A DNA stretch of 64,000 bases from contig NZ_DF238897.1 of assembly GCF_000400995.2 (NCBI RefSeq), forward strand, positions 186,001 through 250,000. The letters run 5' to 3'. The DNA is from Acidovorax sp. MR-S7 (lineage in GTDB: Bacteria > Pseudomonadota > Gammaproteobacteria > Burkholderiales > Burkholderiaceae_C). Both the position numbers and the translations under genes were made by a program. The notes under the pieces were generated by a model that was not told the origin of the DNA, did no database searches, and saw nothing but the letters and a program-made list of their open reading frames with translations. Positions 25,460 to 32,803 of this stretch are shown piece by piece (position 1 is the first letter of the stretch; each line of letters begins with the position of its first letter).

Positions 25460-25957
25460 TCAGATCGTGCAGCCTGGATGCAGCCTGCGCTTTTCCTCCA
25501 GATAGGCTTGGTGCGCCTCGTTGGCGTCGTCAAATAAACCTAGATAGATGTTCTTCGAGCCATTCCAAATCATTGCCCTCCAGCGGCCTGCTTGTCGATG
25601 CCAGGAGACGCCTAATGGCGCTGGGCGCGAGCGCTTCGGCATGGATGACCGAAGGTTTTGCTGGTTGAAGCTGCGTGGCACATCTCTGAGATTGACTATG
25701 CGGTTGTCATCCCGAACCCCGTTGATGTGGTCAATCTCGTGCCGAGGCCACGAGCCGTGCTCATAGAGCCACGCAAGCCTGTGCGCTTGGTATCTCTGGC
25801 CGTCAATCTCCATCAACACATAGCCCTGGTTATTCACGTGCCCGGCGACTTCCCCAAGCGTGCGTTTGGCCATCCCTCTACGGACGGCAATGCGAATGAA
25901 AAGCCCGGTGGCTGGCTCGTACTTCATGACCTCTCTCAAGCGTTCTGCTGTCAGCAT
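25460..25957 (-). CDS. HNH endonuclease with AP2-like C-terminus (paralog A)
   Basis: A 165-aa free-standing homing-type nuclease. Central HNH_3 block: HRLAWLYEHGSWP then EIDHINGVRDDNRIVNLRDV. The C-terminal LGVSWHRQAGRWRAMI..LGLFDDANEAHQAY matches AP2-type DNA-binding strands. A TTGGAGG site lies 5 bases before ATG 25957. It is first in the leftward operon and related to two more HNH genes in this prophage. Confidence 0.85.
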   Translation of the reverse strand: MLTAERLREVMKYEPATGLFIRIAVRRGMAKRTLGEVAGHVNNQGYVLMEIDGQRYQAHRLAWLYEHGSWPRHEIDHINGVRDDNRIVNLRDVPRSFNQQNLRSSMPKRSRPAPLGVSWHRQAGRWRAMIWNGSKNIYLGLFDDANEAHQAYLEEKRRLHPGCTI

Positions 25958-25966
25958 TTGATCCTC

Positions 25967-26002
25967 CAAATCCAAGCAGTCATTGGCGGCCGCTTGGATT
26001 TG
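25967..26002 (-). promoter_or_regulatory. Hairpin abutting the HNH-A ribosome site
   Basis: A perfect 11-bp stem (CAAATCCAAGC/GCTTGGATTTG, loop 14) whose 3' arm reaches the first base of the GGAGG site. In the leftward mRNA it would hamper ribosome access, as described for homing endonuclease genes in T4. Confidence 0.6.
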
Positions 26003-26280
26003 CCCCCCCCTGATGAGGGCTTGCAGCACGTCCTTGGCTATTCAATACCCCGGTGGCTTGGCGACCCCAGGGCGTGTGCTGCGGCGGGGAGTTCCCCGCT
26101 CCGTCTTTCTCCAGGCTGGTGAGGCCCGGCGCCCGCAGGTGTTGGTTCGTGCGGCGCGCTGTCTTTTGATCTGCCGACAAAGAGGGGCAGGACGCTTCTG
26201 AGGCGTCGTTCATCCATAGCGGGTTTAAAGATGCGGTGTCGGGCTGCGCCGATCCGCTTGCCCCGTCGATGCACTGGTGT
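26003..26280. other. Leader of leftward transcript, no gene seen
   Basis: About 280 bases between the leftward promoter and the HNH-A hairpin. It is GC-rich with short inverted pieces (GCGGGGAGTTCCCCGC is clearest) and no supported reading frame. An antitermination site (nut or put type) could reside here but I see no diagnostic box. Confidence 0.4.
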
Positions 26281-26288
26281 GCTGTCGA

Positions 26289-26323
26289 TGGGTGAATTAT
26301 GCACTTATGCATAGCCATGTCAA
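26289..26323 (-). promoter_or_regulatory. Leftward early promoter (PL)
   Basis: On the minus strand: -35 TTGACA at 26323-26318 (6/6), a 16-bp spacer, and -10 CATAAT at 26301-26296 (5/6). Both boxes are covered by the two repressor-type operators, so it should be silent in the lysogen. Confidence 0.8.
26298..26313. promoter_or_regulatory. Operator OL site over the -10 region
   Basis: TATGCA-CTTA-TGCATA, a perfect 6-4-6 palindrome with the same arms as the sites between repressor and cro-like genes. Confidence 0.8.
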
Positions 26324-26337
26324 TGCACTTTTGCATT
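26322..26337. promoter_or_regulatory. Operator OL site over the -35 region
   Basis: AATGCA-CTTT-TGCATT, a perfect palindrome (7-4-7 with flanking C/G), 24 bp from its neighbour centre to centre. It also touches a possible rightward promoter (TTGCAT, 18 bp, TACACT at 26355-26360). Confidence 0.8.
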
Positions 26338-26447
26338 GTCTTCGTGAAATTACCTACACTCCCCCCATGCCCACCACTCAAGAGATGGAAAAGCGACCCG
26401 CCCGAGCCTGGATATGCGCTGACGGCCTAGTGCACAATCGGCGCACC

Positions 26448-27446
26448 ATGTCAGACGGTTTCGTGAAGCCAGGGGCAAGCAGCAAGGTAGAGATTCGCCG
26501 TGCTGGCGATGCCATTGCCGCCGGGACGGCCACGCAGCGAGATGAAGAGATCGTTCAGGAATGGCGGGACTGCCATGCCTATGTCCTGAACACGTTCCAG
26601 AACACACTGCGCAGGTGGATCAGGGATGAGCCCTATGTCATGGTGCAGCGCCTCAAGCGCTTGCGCACGGTGCGGGACAAGCTCGCCACGGGCCGCGCGG
26701 CCAATGTTTCTTCCATGCACGACCTGGCGGGCTGCCGCATCATCTTCCCGGATGTTCGGGCATTGACCCAATTTCGGGAGGTGTTCCATGCAGGTACGCG
26801 CTCATCGCATGAATACGCCAGTAGCGGGAAGTACGACTACTTGGCCAACCCGAAGTCAACGGGGTATCGCGGCTTTCATGACGTGTTCAAGTACCACGTT
26901 GCCAATGCGCCGGGCAATGCCTGGAATGGGCTGCGCGTAGAAATCCAGTACCGCACCAACGCCCAGCATGCATGGGCCACGGCAGTTGAGATTTCGGATT
27001 TGATCGACAACGCTAGGGTGAAGTTCGACCGTGGCACGAATCAGGATCGGGAGCGGCTATTCGTCCTTGCCAGTGAATACATCGCCCGCAACAGTGAGAG
27101 CATGTTTGGTGCCGCGCCAGATTTGACAGATGCTCAAGTGGAGGGCGAGTTGATGGATTTGGAGCATCGGCTCGGGGTGTTGGCAAGGCTGCGCGCTCTG
27201 AGTGCTGGCGCGGTGGGTGTGCCGAACAACAAGAACTTGGTTCTGATGTTCGATAACAACCAACTTGCGATTGAGCCGTTCAAGTCGTCCAAGCAGGCCA
27301 TGACTCGGCGCAACCAGATCGAAATCGACAAGCCGGACGTTGACGTGGTGTACATCCGGGCCGAGAAGCCGAACGAGGTTGCGAACGCTTTCCGTAACTA
27401 CTTTCGTGATGCACGCGGGTTCCTAGACCTTCTTCCCCGGTTCTGA
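26448..27446 (+). CDS. RelA/SpoT-domain protein
   Basis: A 332-aa protein with the nucleotidyltransferase fold of (p)ppGpp synthetases: DLAGCRIIFPD, NPKSTGYRGFHDVF and RVEIQYRTNAQHAWA. There is no HD hydrolase, TGS or ACT domain, so it is a small-alarmone-synthetase-like protein. The product could be (p)ppGpp or a related modification of another target. ATG 26448 (MSDGFVKPG, typical family start) was chosen over ATG 26367, which would lie at the transcript start. It is expressed rightward from near PL. A role in superinfection defence is possible. Confidence 0.75.
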   Translation: MSDGFVKPGASSKVEIRRAGDAIAAGTATQRDEEIVQEWRDCHAYVLNTFQNTLRRWIRDEPYVMVQRLKRLRTVRDKLATGRAANVSSMHDLAGCRIIFPDVRALTQFREVFHAGTRSSHEYASSGKYDYLANPKSTGYRGFHDVFKYHVANAPGNAWNGLRVEIQYRTNAQHAWATAVEISDLIDNARVKFDRGTNQDRERLFVLASEYIARNSESMFGAAPDLTDAQVEGELMDLEHRLGVLARLRALSAGAVGVPNNKNLVLMFDNNQLAIEPFKSSKQAMTRRNQIEIDKPDVDVVYIRAEKPNEVANAFRNYFRDARGFLDLLPRF

Positions 27447-27494
27447 TTGCCAAAAAACCGCTACGGTGGGCGGCTGTAGAGCTACAGTGCGGCC

Positions 27495-27734
27495 ATGAAT
27501 CAGACCGACGTAGTGCTCAAGATCGTGGAGATGGCGAAGGTAGGCGGGGCGCTGCCGCCAGAAAGCGCCATCGCGCATGTCGCGGCTCTCATCGCTGAGT
27601 TGGATGTGCACTCAGACAGCTACGAGCGGGACATGGAGCGCCTGGTGAAGATCGGGGCGACGATCTGGGACTTGCACAGCGGTCCGGGCGGGGCCTACGA
27701 CCCGACGTGGATACCGACGTTCATCCGTCCATGA
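27495..27734 (+). CDS. Hypothetical protein, 79 aa, partner of RelA/SpoT gene?
   Basis: Starts MNQTDVVLKIVEMAKVGGA, 48 bases after the RelA/SpoT stop on the same strand. Acidic and helical. The position would suit an antitoxin or immunity partner, but there is no family evidence. Confidence 0.5.
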   Translation: MNQTDVVLKIVEMAKVGGALPPESAIAHVAALIAELDVHSDSYERDMERLVKIGATIWDLHSGPGGAYDPTWIPTFIRP

Positions 27735-27757
27735 AAAAGCCCGCTCGGGGCGGGCTT
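27734..27757 (-). terminator. Terminator of the toxin-antitoxin operon
   Basis: Minus strand AAGCCCGC-CCCGA-GCGGGCTT then TTT. It lies between converging genes. Confidence 0.75.
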
Positions 27758-27776
27758 GGGTGGGACTTTGGGAGGG

Positions 27777-28109
27777 TTACGCCGCTTTGCGCATTTCTTC
27801 TTCGCAGCCAGCATCTGCCTCTGGCCGGCTTTCCTCAGGGCGCATCTGAGAGGCTCTTTCTCTGAGCATGCTTTTCAACTCGCAGTCCACCCACCGGGTG
27901 AGCACCTGACGAATCAGGGGCTGATAGCCGAGGCCATTGAGTTTTGCCAATGCCTTGAGGTTTTCCAGCAAGTCTTTTTGCAGGCGAATGGAGATGGGTT
28001 GCAGCTCCAGTGCGTCATCCAGCGCAGCCGACAGTTCAGCCGGAGCGACGGCTACATGGGCCTCGTCCATTCCCACGCTGTCATAGTCGATCTGGCGGTC
28101 TTCATTCAT
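27777..28109 (-). CDS. Antitoxin-like ribbon-helix-helix protein
   Basis: A 110-aa protein with an RHH-type segment (PISIRLQKDLLENLKALAKL, then GLGYQPLIRQVLTRW) as in BrnA/CopG antitoxins. It follows a small toxin-like gene by 10 bases on the same strand. It probably binds the toxin and its own promoter. Confidence 0.7.
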   Translation of the reverse strand: MNEDRQIDYDSVGMDEAHVAVAPAELSAALDDALELQPISIRLQKDLLENLKALAKLNGLGYQPLIRQVLTRWVDCELKSMLRERASQMRPEESRPEADAGCEEEMRKAA

Positions 28110-28119
28110 GAGTTTTCTC

Positions 28120-28422
28120 CTAGGTCAGTAAGCTTGCGTACTTGGTATAAATTCTTTCGACCTCCGGGGCAGCAGGGTAGGCGCTCTTGATGTCCACAAT
28201 CTTGGATGCCGGATCACAGATGAACACAACTTTCAACTTCCTTCCGTAATCTGTCTCCGAGACAAACCACTGCGTCGGCACCGGCGTCTGATGTTCCGGC
28301 CTTGTGTCCGTCAGGAACACGCGATCCCTGTTGGCGAAGCATTGAATGATCTCTTGCTCGGTAACGTTGTGATCAGTCCGAGCCAACTTCTGGCGCGTTG
28401 CTGGGGAGAGGAACATCCGCAT
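28120..28422 (-). CDS. Toxin-like protein (RelE-fold type, 100 aa)
   Basis: A 100-aa protein with DTRPEHQTPVPTQWFVSETD and KLKVVFICDPASKIVDIKSAY. It belongs to a family often labelled ADP-ribosyl-dinitrogen-reductase hydrolase in databases but paired with RHH antitoxins. Gene order is toxin first, as in HigBA/BrnTA. The toxin activity is inferred from pairing. Confidence 0.65.
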   Translation of the reverse strand: MRMFLSPATRQKLARTDHNVTEQEIIQCFANRDRVFLTDTRPEHQTPVPTQWFVSETDYGRKLKVVFICDPASKIVDIKSAYPAAPEVERIYTKYASLLT

Positions 28423-28431
28423 AGGAAGAAT

Positions 28432-28457
28432 TGTATATACAGAGCGCTACGCAGCGC
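28432..28457. promoter_or_regulatory. Palindromes upstream of the toxin gene
   Basis: TGTATATACA is a 10-bp palindrome that includes a TATA-like -10, followed by GCGCT-ACGC-AGCGC. The location just before the toxin start suits autoregulation by the antitoxin. Confidence 0.55.
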
Positions 28458-28523
28458 GTAAGTTCCGTGCCACAAGCGGGGTAGGACAACTACGTAGGCG
28501 CAGCGCTCCCACCCAGCACAAAA

Positions 28524-28628
28524 TCAGCCGTTACCCACCTCATGTCCCTTGGGCTTCTTGTCTAGCTCGGCCAGGGTGTCGCCGTCGCTGATGCCGACGA
28601 CCAGGCAGAGGAGGGCGGCAGAGAGCAT
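28524..28628 (-). pseudogene. Possible remnant of an exported thermonuclease-like gene
   Basis: A 34-codon frame starting MLSAALLCLVVGISDGDTL: a signal-like start and the VVGxSDGDTL motif of SNase-like nucleases, then an early stop. The catalytic parts are missing. Resemblance rests on about ten residues. Confidence 0.3.
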
Positions 28629-28654
28629 GGCGCGAAGTATGCGCTACCAAGACA

Positions 28655-28674
28655 AAGGGGCGCCGAAGCGCCCC
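28655..28674. terminator. GC-rich hairpin, likely terminator
   Basis: GGGGCGC-CGAA-GCGCCCC; on the minus strand it is followed by TTTGTCTT. It probably ends transcripts from the exported-protein gene at 28904. The rest of 28423-28903 holds no supported gene. Confidence 0.6.
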
Positions 28675-28903
28675 TGGATTTCAGAGAAGAGAGCTTGTCA
28701 TCGCCGTTCTTCCTGGCTGGTCAACGCTTTCGCGGGCCAGACTCGCAGCCCCTTTCGGGAACGTCTCGATTCTACGAAAGATGGAGTGCCTTGGCAAGCG
28801 CCGCCTTAACCAGCATGAGGTCTGGCGTTGCAAGTCAGAACCGGCGGTTGATCCCGGCTTGACGCATGATCCCAGGGCCACCAGCGCGGCGCCACAGCGA
28901 ACG

Positions 28904-29497
28904 CTACTCTGGAAGTTTGCTGGAGAGCTCTTCCAGAGCCCGTGGGGTTAACTCATCGGTTCCGAGCGGGAGGCTCTTGGCCTTGAGTTGCGCGCTTTTG
29001 AATGCGATCGCATTCAGGTCTGTAATCGAGATACTGACGTTTACCGGGGCAGGCGCTCCCGAGCGGTCGTATGACTCAACACAAACGGCTTCGCCTAGCA
29101 GGGCCGGGAAAACAACAGCGGCATCCGAAGGGCGCGCGGGCGAGCGGAGCAGGGTGCCGTAGGGATTGCCGTTGCGTTCGTCCAGATCCCGAAGAGCGAC
29201 ATGGACAGTCCGGCCATTTCCGTGCATATCGAACCCAGCTTGCCAGTTCTCGTTGGTGACGGCCAAGTCGCGTTGCAGGGACCACGCGCGGATTGAAGCA
29301 TCGCTCGCACCGTCGCTTTCAGCAAAAATGAAGAGCATTACGCCCCCAGCAATGGGAATGGTGCCAGTGTCAATGATGCTGCAAGCTACCGCGCGCTGAC
29401 TGCCAGAGAAAGCTGCTGTGGCGCTAATATTGACCAGCTCGGCATTGGAAGAAAGTGTGGACAGCACTAGGACTGATGCTGCAACGATAGATTTCAT
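28904..29497 (-). CDS. Hypothetical exported protein, candidate lysogenic conversion gene
   Basis: A 197-aa protein with a signal peptide (MKSIVAASVLVLSTLSSNAE), a CAGGAG ribosome site, and a mature part predicted mainly beta. Two Cys residues might pair. No domain recognised. It lies next to the repressor on the same strand, in the region expressed in lysogens, as moron genes are. It might alter the host envelope. Confidence 0.6.
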   Translation of the reverse strand: MKSIVAASVLVLSTLSSNAELVNISATAAFSGSQRAVACSIIDTGTIPIAGGVMLFIFAESDGASDASIRAWSLQRDLAVTNENWQAGFDMHGNGRTVHVALRDLDERNGNPYGTLLRSPARPSDAAVVFPALLGEAVCVESYDRSGAPAPVNVSISITDLNAIAFKSAQLKAKSLPLGTDELTPRALEELSSKLPE

Positions 29498-29653
29498 GGT
29501 CGCTCCTGTGGTTGTTGCAGCATGTTACTTTGCAACGCTTACGCCTGCCTTTATGGAATCCCTAGTTGCGCGCCTCTCGCCTAGAGCTGCTCGCTTCGCC
29601 ACACTGTCAACACCTTGCCCAAGATCTCAAAGTGAGGAGGGCGGCGGTCAGCA

Positions 29654-30364
29654 TCAAGCCCTACTCAAGCCACCCAGCGAGGCATCCACCACGACCCCGC
29701 ACCACGTGTCGCCGGGCTGCATGGGCAGGTACTTGAGTTCCTTCGGCCAATCGGGGTTGATGGCCTCCAGGTACGGGTGGCCGTCGATCATGACGTACTT
29801 TTTGAATGTGGCTTGATCGGTCCCATTCCTGCGAACGATCACGAAGTCCCCCGGCTGGGGGTCTGCCGGGGCCTTGACATGCAGCACCATCCCCTCGGCA
29901 AAGCTGACGCGCGCACCCGGCACTTCCATGGACTTGCCCCTGACACGCAGCATGTAGCCGCACTCGCCCAGGTTCTTCGTTGACGGTAGCCAGTCCTCGG
30001 CATCGCCGGGGGCGAAGTTGTCGCACAGCTCAGTCCACATACCGGCTTGTACCTCGGAGATCAGGGGATACGGGCCACGGATGGCGGGGCCTTCGGAGAC
30101 GTTGCTTTCTTCACTGGGGCCGGCCAGCAGCCCCAAGCGCGCCAGCTCGGCGCGCGCCTTGTCGGCGTCGAAAAACGCGGCCACGTCCACCTGCAGGAAG
30201 TCAGCCAACGGCTGCAAGGTGGCGCGCCGTGGCTCATTGACCTTCCGTTCCAGGTAGCGGTGCACCGTGGACTGGAGAGACGGATTTCCGCTCTTGGCGC
30301 CAAGGGCATGGGGGTTCAGGCCGCGCGCGTCCATTACCGCCTTCAAAAAGGTTCTTCCGTCCAT
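29654..30364 (-). CDS. CI-type repressor with S24 peptidase domain
   Basis: A 236-aa repressor. The N-terminal HTH covers about residues 5-65 (GLNPHALGAKSGNPSLQSTV). The autocleavage site is Ala107-Gly108 (VQAGMW). The LexA-like domain has the nucleophile Ser145 (RGKSME) and general-base Lys188/189 (TFKKY). It should dimerise, bind the TGCATA-type operators and be inactivated in the SOS response. ATG 30364 is chosen; ATG 30379 lies in an operator. Confidence 0.9.
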   Translation of the reverse strand: MDGRTFLKAVMDARGLNPHALGAKSGNPSLQSTVHRYLERKVNEPRRATLQPLADFLQVDVAAFFDADKARAELARLGLLAGPSEESNVSEGPAIRGPYPLISEVQAGMWTELCDNFAPGDAEDWLPSTKNLGECGYMLRVRGKSMEVPGARVSFAEGMVLHVKAPADPQPGDFVIVRRNGTDQATFKKYVMIDGHPYLEAINPDWPKELKYLPMQPGDTWCGVVVDASLGGLSRA

Positions 30365-30372
30365 GGCTGGAC

Positions 30373-30388
30373 TATGCATTAACGCGTA
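30373..30388. promoter_or_regulatory. Operator OR3-like (degenerate)
   Basis: TATGCA-TTAA-CGCGTA: one perfect arm and two mismatches in the other. It is nearest to the repressor gene. Confidence 0.55.
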
Positions 30389-30403
30389 ATGCAAAAATGC
30401 CTT
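30388..30403. promoter_or_regulatory. Operator OR2-like
   Basis: AATGCA-AAAA-TGCCTT, one mismatch from the palindrome AATGCA-N4-TGCATT. Confidence 0.65.
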
Positions 30404-30409
30404 GCTTTC

Positions 30410-30425
30410 TATGCAGTTGTGCATA
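30410..30425. promoter_or_regulatory. Operator OR1-like
   Basis: TATGCA-GTTG-TGCATA, perfect (7-4-7 with flanking C/G), nearest the cro-like gene. A -10-like TAGAAT overlaps its right end at 30424-30429. Confidence 0.8.
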
Positions 30426-30437
30426 GAATGTGGAGGC

Positions 30438-30650
30438 ATGCAAAGCATTTCAGAAATCCTCCGCGGCTTGCGCGAGACGCTCTCGCAGTCGGAGATCGCC
30501 CGCCGCACCGGCATCAGCCAGTCGAAGCTGTCTCGTTGGGAGTCCGGTGAGATTGCTGCTGGCGCTGACGACGCGCTCAAGTTGCTGGCGCTGGCCAAGC
30601 ACCCCACCCCCAAGAAGCAAGCCCCCCAGGGGCACAAAGCGGCTGCCTAA
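30438..30650 (+). CDS. Cro-like HTH repressor
   Basis: A 70-aa protein with one helix-turn-helix (LSQSEIARRTGISQSKLSRW) near the N-terminus and a basic tail. It is divergent from the repressor across three operators. GGAGG lies two bases before ATG, although the best -10 (TAGAAT) would start the mRNA nearly at the ATG. It probably opens the lytic pathway. Confidence 0.82.
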   Translation: MQSISEILRGLRETLSQSEIARRTGISQSKLSRWESGEIAAGADDALKLLALAKHPTPKKQAPQGHKAAA

Positions 30651-30677
30651 GCCCGCACCACCAAGGGAGACCACTAC

Positions 30678-30911
30678 ATGTACGCCGATCCGAAGCGCAT
30701 CCGTCGCAACCGCGTCCCCGTCTATCTGGACACCTACGTCTACGAGCGCTTGGTGCGCCTCGTGGAAATGACCGGGGGCGAAACGTCCGTGGTCAGCCGC
30801 GGCGCCCTGGAGCGCGGCCTGGATGTGATCGAGCAGGAATTGCATGGGGGCCAGTGTCTCCACGCCTCGACGCAAAAGCGAGACGTACTTCAAGGCCATG
30901 TGTGCGCCTGA
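30678..30911 (+). CDS. Small hypothetical regulator-like protein, 77 aa
   Basis: Starts MYADPKRIRRNRVPVYLDTY behind GGGAGA. The basic N-terminus and RVPVYLDTYVYERLVRLVEM resemble a ribbon-helix-helix DNA-binding protein. Second gene of the rightward operon, the usual place of a cII-like regulator. Confidence 0.6.
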   Translation: MYADPKRIRRNRVPVYLDTYVYERLVRLVEMTGGETSVVSRGALERGLDVIEQELHGGQCLHASTQKRDVLQGHVCA

Positions 30912-30934
30912 GCAGCACCTTTTCAGGCACTCGC

Positions 30935-31129
30935 ATGTCCTCGACGCCCCCGCACCAATGGCCGCACACGTGCGAGCCCACCGACGAGCAGCTGAAGCAA
31001 GCCCAGCGCATCGCGCGCAAGACAGGCCAGACCGTAGAGCAGGTACTGGCCGAAGCCATCAAGCGCGGCACGTCTGCCCAGTTCGCTGACGTGCTGGCCG
31101 GCCGCGCGCCGATCGCCAAGCCGCACTGA
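30935..31129 (+). CDS. Hypothetical phage protein, 64 aa
   Basis: Starts MSSTPPHQWPHTCEPTDEQL; the C-terminal half is helical (AQRIARKTGQTVEQVLAEAI). The start is a best guess since the ribosome site is weak. Function unknown. Confidence 0.5.
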   Translation: MSSTPPHQWPHTCEPTDEQLKQAQRIARKTGQTVEQVLAEAIKRGTSAQFADVLAGRAPIAKPH

Positions 31130-31164
31130 CTTTTTCAAGCACTCAAAAACACCGGAAGCACGCC

Positions 31165-31437
31165 ATGACGCCTTGGACCGACGACGAAATCAAGCGCTTC
31201 CTGGCGCGCGCCGGCCTGTTCGCGCGCCGCGGCCTGACCCATACCGATGCCGAGGCCCTGGCCGAGAAGTGCCTGAACCGTGACCGCGACATCGGCGCCC
31301 GCGACATGCGCGCCTGCATCGAGTGCAAGCACCTGCAGGGCGGCGGCCGCTGCGCGCTGACCCGCAAGGACGCACTGCCCAAAACCATGTTCCAGCGCTG
31401 CCACGGCTTCGAGTGGCAAGTGCCCCGCGCTGCGTGA
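31165..31437 (+). CDS. Hypothetical phage protein, 90 aa
   Basis: Starts MTPWTDDEIKRFLARAGLF. A Cys pair (CIECKHL) and a later Cys (GRCAL, RCHGF) may bind zinc. The first half resembles a helical domain common in phage replication-region proteins. Confidence 0.6.
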   Translation: MTPWTDDEIKRFLARAGLFARRGLTHTDAEALAEKCLNRDRDIGARDMRACIECKHLQGGGRCALTRKDALPKTMFQRCHGFEWQVPRAA

Positions 31438-31445
31438 GGATTCCC

Positions 31446-32273
31446 ATGAGCAACCAACTGATCAAGTACGAAGCGGCCTGCCGCGCGCTGGCCGAGTGCA
31501 AGGCCGTGGACGAGGTGAAGGCATGGGCGGACAAGGCCGCGGCCATGCAGGCCTATGGAAAGATGGCTAAGGACAAGACGCTGGAGGTGACCGCAGCCGA
31601 GATTCGCATTCGTGCCGAGCGTCGCCTGGGCGAGATGCTTGCTCAGCAAAAGTCCGATGGCGGCTTGAGCAAGGGCGCAGCCGGTGCTGGCGTGAATCAA
31701 CACACACCAAAAGAGGTGCGGTCGTCGGCAGCGACCGCACCAAAACTCGCTGACGCCGGCATCAGCAAAGACTTGTCCAGCCGTGCGCAGAAGCTGGCTG
31801 CTGTGCCAGAAGCCGAGTTCGAGGCCGAGGTGGCGCAGTGGAAGGATCGTGTGAGCGCAGAGGGTGCGCGCGTGTCCGCCCGGCTGGAGAAGAAGGGCGC
31901 GCAGCGCATCAAGGAAGCCGAGAAGCTGCACGTCGTGGCTCCCACCGGCGACGTGATCACCGAAGCTGACCTACACGAGGACCCGGCCGACCTGCTGGAA
32001 GAACTGCAGCGCGACAACGAGGAGCTGCAAAAGCAAATCGCCATCCTGACGGCCGACGACACCAAGGCCGAGCTGCACAAGATGATCCTGCAGCGCGACC
32101 ACGCTGTGCGCCAGCAGTCCGAGGCCATGGATAAGGCTGCCCTCAACCAGAAGTTCGCACGTCGCCTGGGCAACCAGGTGAAGGAGTGCTGCGACATCCT
32201 GGGCGTGGACGACCCGCGTTATCTCGTCTCGACGTTGCGCAAGCTGGTGGCGCAGCAGAAGGAGGCCGCATGA
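31446..32273 (+). CDS. Hypothetical phage protein, replication-region, 275 aa
   Basis: An all-helical protein starting MSNQLIKYEAACRALAECKA. The middle (EIRIRAERRLGEMLAQQKSD) is typical of a family of phage/plasmid proteins of unknown role, and residues 165-225 form a coiled coil. Next to an HNH gene and a helicase, so a role in replication or partition is possible but unproven. Confidence 0.6.
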   Translation: MSNQLIKYEAACRALAECKAVDEVKAWADKAAAMQAYGKMAKDKTLEVTAAEIRIRAERRLGEMLAQQKSDGGLSKGAAGAGVNQHTPKEVRSSAATAPKLADAGISKDLSSRAQKLAAVPEAEFEAEVAQWKDRVSAEGARVSARLEKKGAQRIKEAEKLHVVAPTGDVITEADLHEDPADLLEELQRDNEELQKQIAILTADDTKAELHKMILQRDHAVRQQSEAMDKAALNQKFARRLGNQVKECCDILGVDDPRYLVSTLRKLVAQQKEAA

Positions 32274-32803
32274 CCACCGAGATGACGGCCTCCAGGGTGA
32301 GGGCGCTTTTTGCTTATGACTGCGCAAGCGGCTTGCTTCGCTGGAACGTCCGGCCTGCTTCGGACTTTTCGTCAGCCCGGGTCGCGAAGATTTGGAACGC
32401 CCGCTTTGCCGGACGCATTGCGGGCTCCACCGACGTTCACGGCTATCGCGAAATCAGCGTGGACAACCGTGCATTCAAGGCGCATCGGCTGGCCTGGCTG
32501 TGGGTGACTGGGGATTGGCCCTGCGGCGACATTGACCATTTGGACGGCAATCGTCTCAACAACCAATTCTCCAACCTGCGCGACGTTGCGCGCCGCGTGA
32601 ACTGCGAGAACCGCCGGAGTGTCCGCTCCGACAGCGGAACTGGGCTTCTAGGCGCCCATTTCCACAAGGCAAGCCAACTGTTCCACGCCTGCATCAAGGC
32701 GCAGGGCACGAAACACAGTCTTGGCTACTTCAAGACCGCAGAGGCCGCGCATGCAGCTTACGTGAACGCCAAGCGCCAACTGCACGAGGGCTGCACGATA
32801 TGA
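32270..32803 (+). CDS. HNH endonuclease with AP2-like C-terminus (paralog B)
   Basis: A 177-aa relative of the genes at 25460 and 40430. It has HRLAWLWVTGDWP, then DIDHLDGNRLNNQFSNLRDV, and an AP2-type end (LGYFKTAEAAHAAYVNAKR). It is joined by ATGA overlaps to the genes on both sides and has a GGAGG site. It is therefore fully fitted into the replication operon, unlike a random insertion. Confidence 0.85.
   Translation: MTTEMTASRVRALFAYDCASGLLRWNVRPASDFSSARVAKIWNARFAGRIAGSTDVHGYREISVDNRAFKAHRLAWLWVTGDWPCGDIDHLDGNRLNNQFSNLRDVARRVNCENRRSVRSDSGTGLLGAHFHKASQLFHACIKAQGTKHSLGYFKTAEAAHAAYVNAKRQLHEGCTI

Noticed and set aside
28549-28809. Plus-strand 86-codon frame in the gap after the toxin gene
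   Set aside because: It runs through a hairpin and has no ribosome site or family.
30365-30637. Long N-terminal extension of the repressor
   Set aside because: It would cross the operators and the cro-like gene; ATG 30364 leaves a complete HTH.
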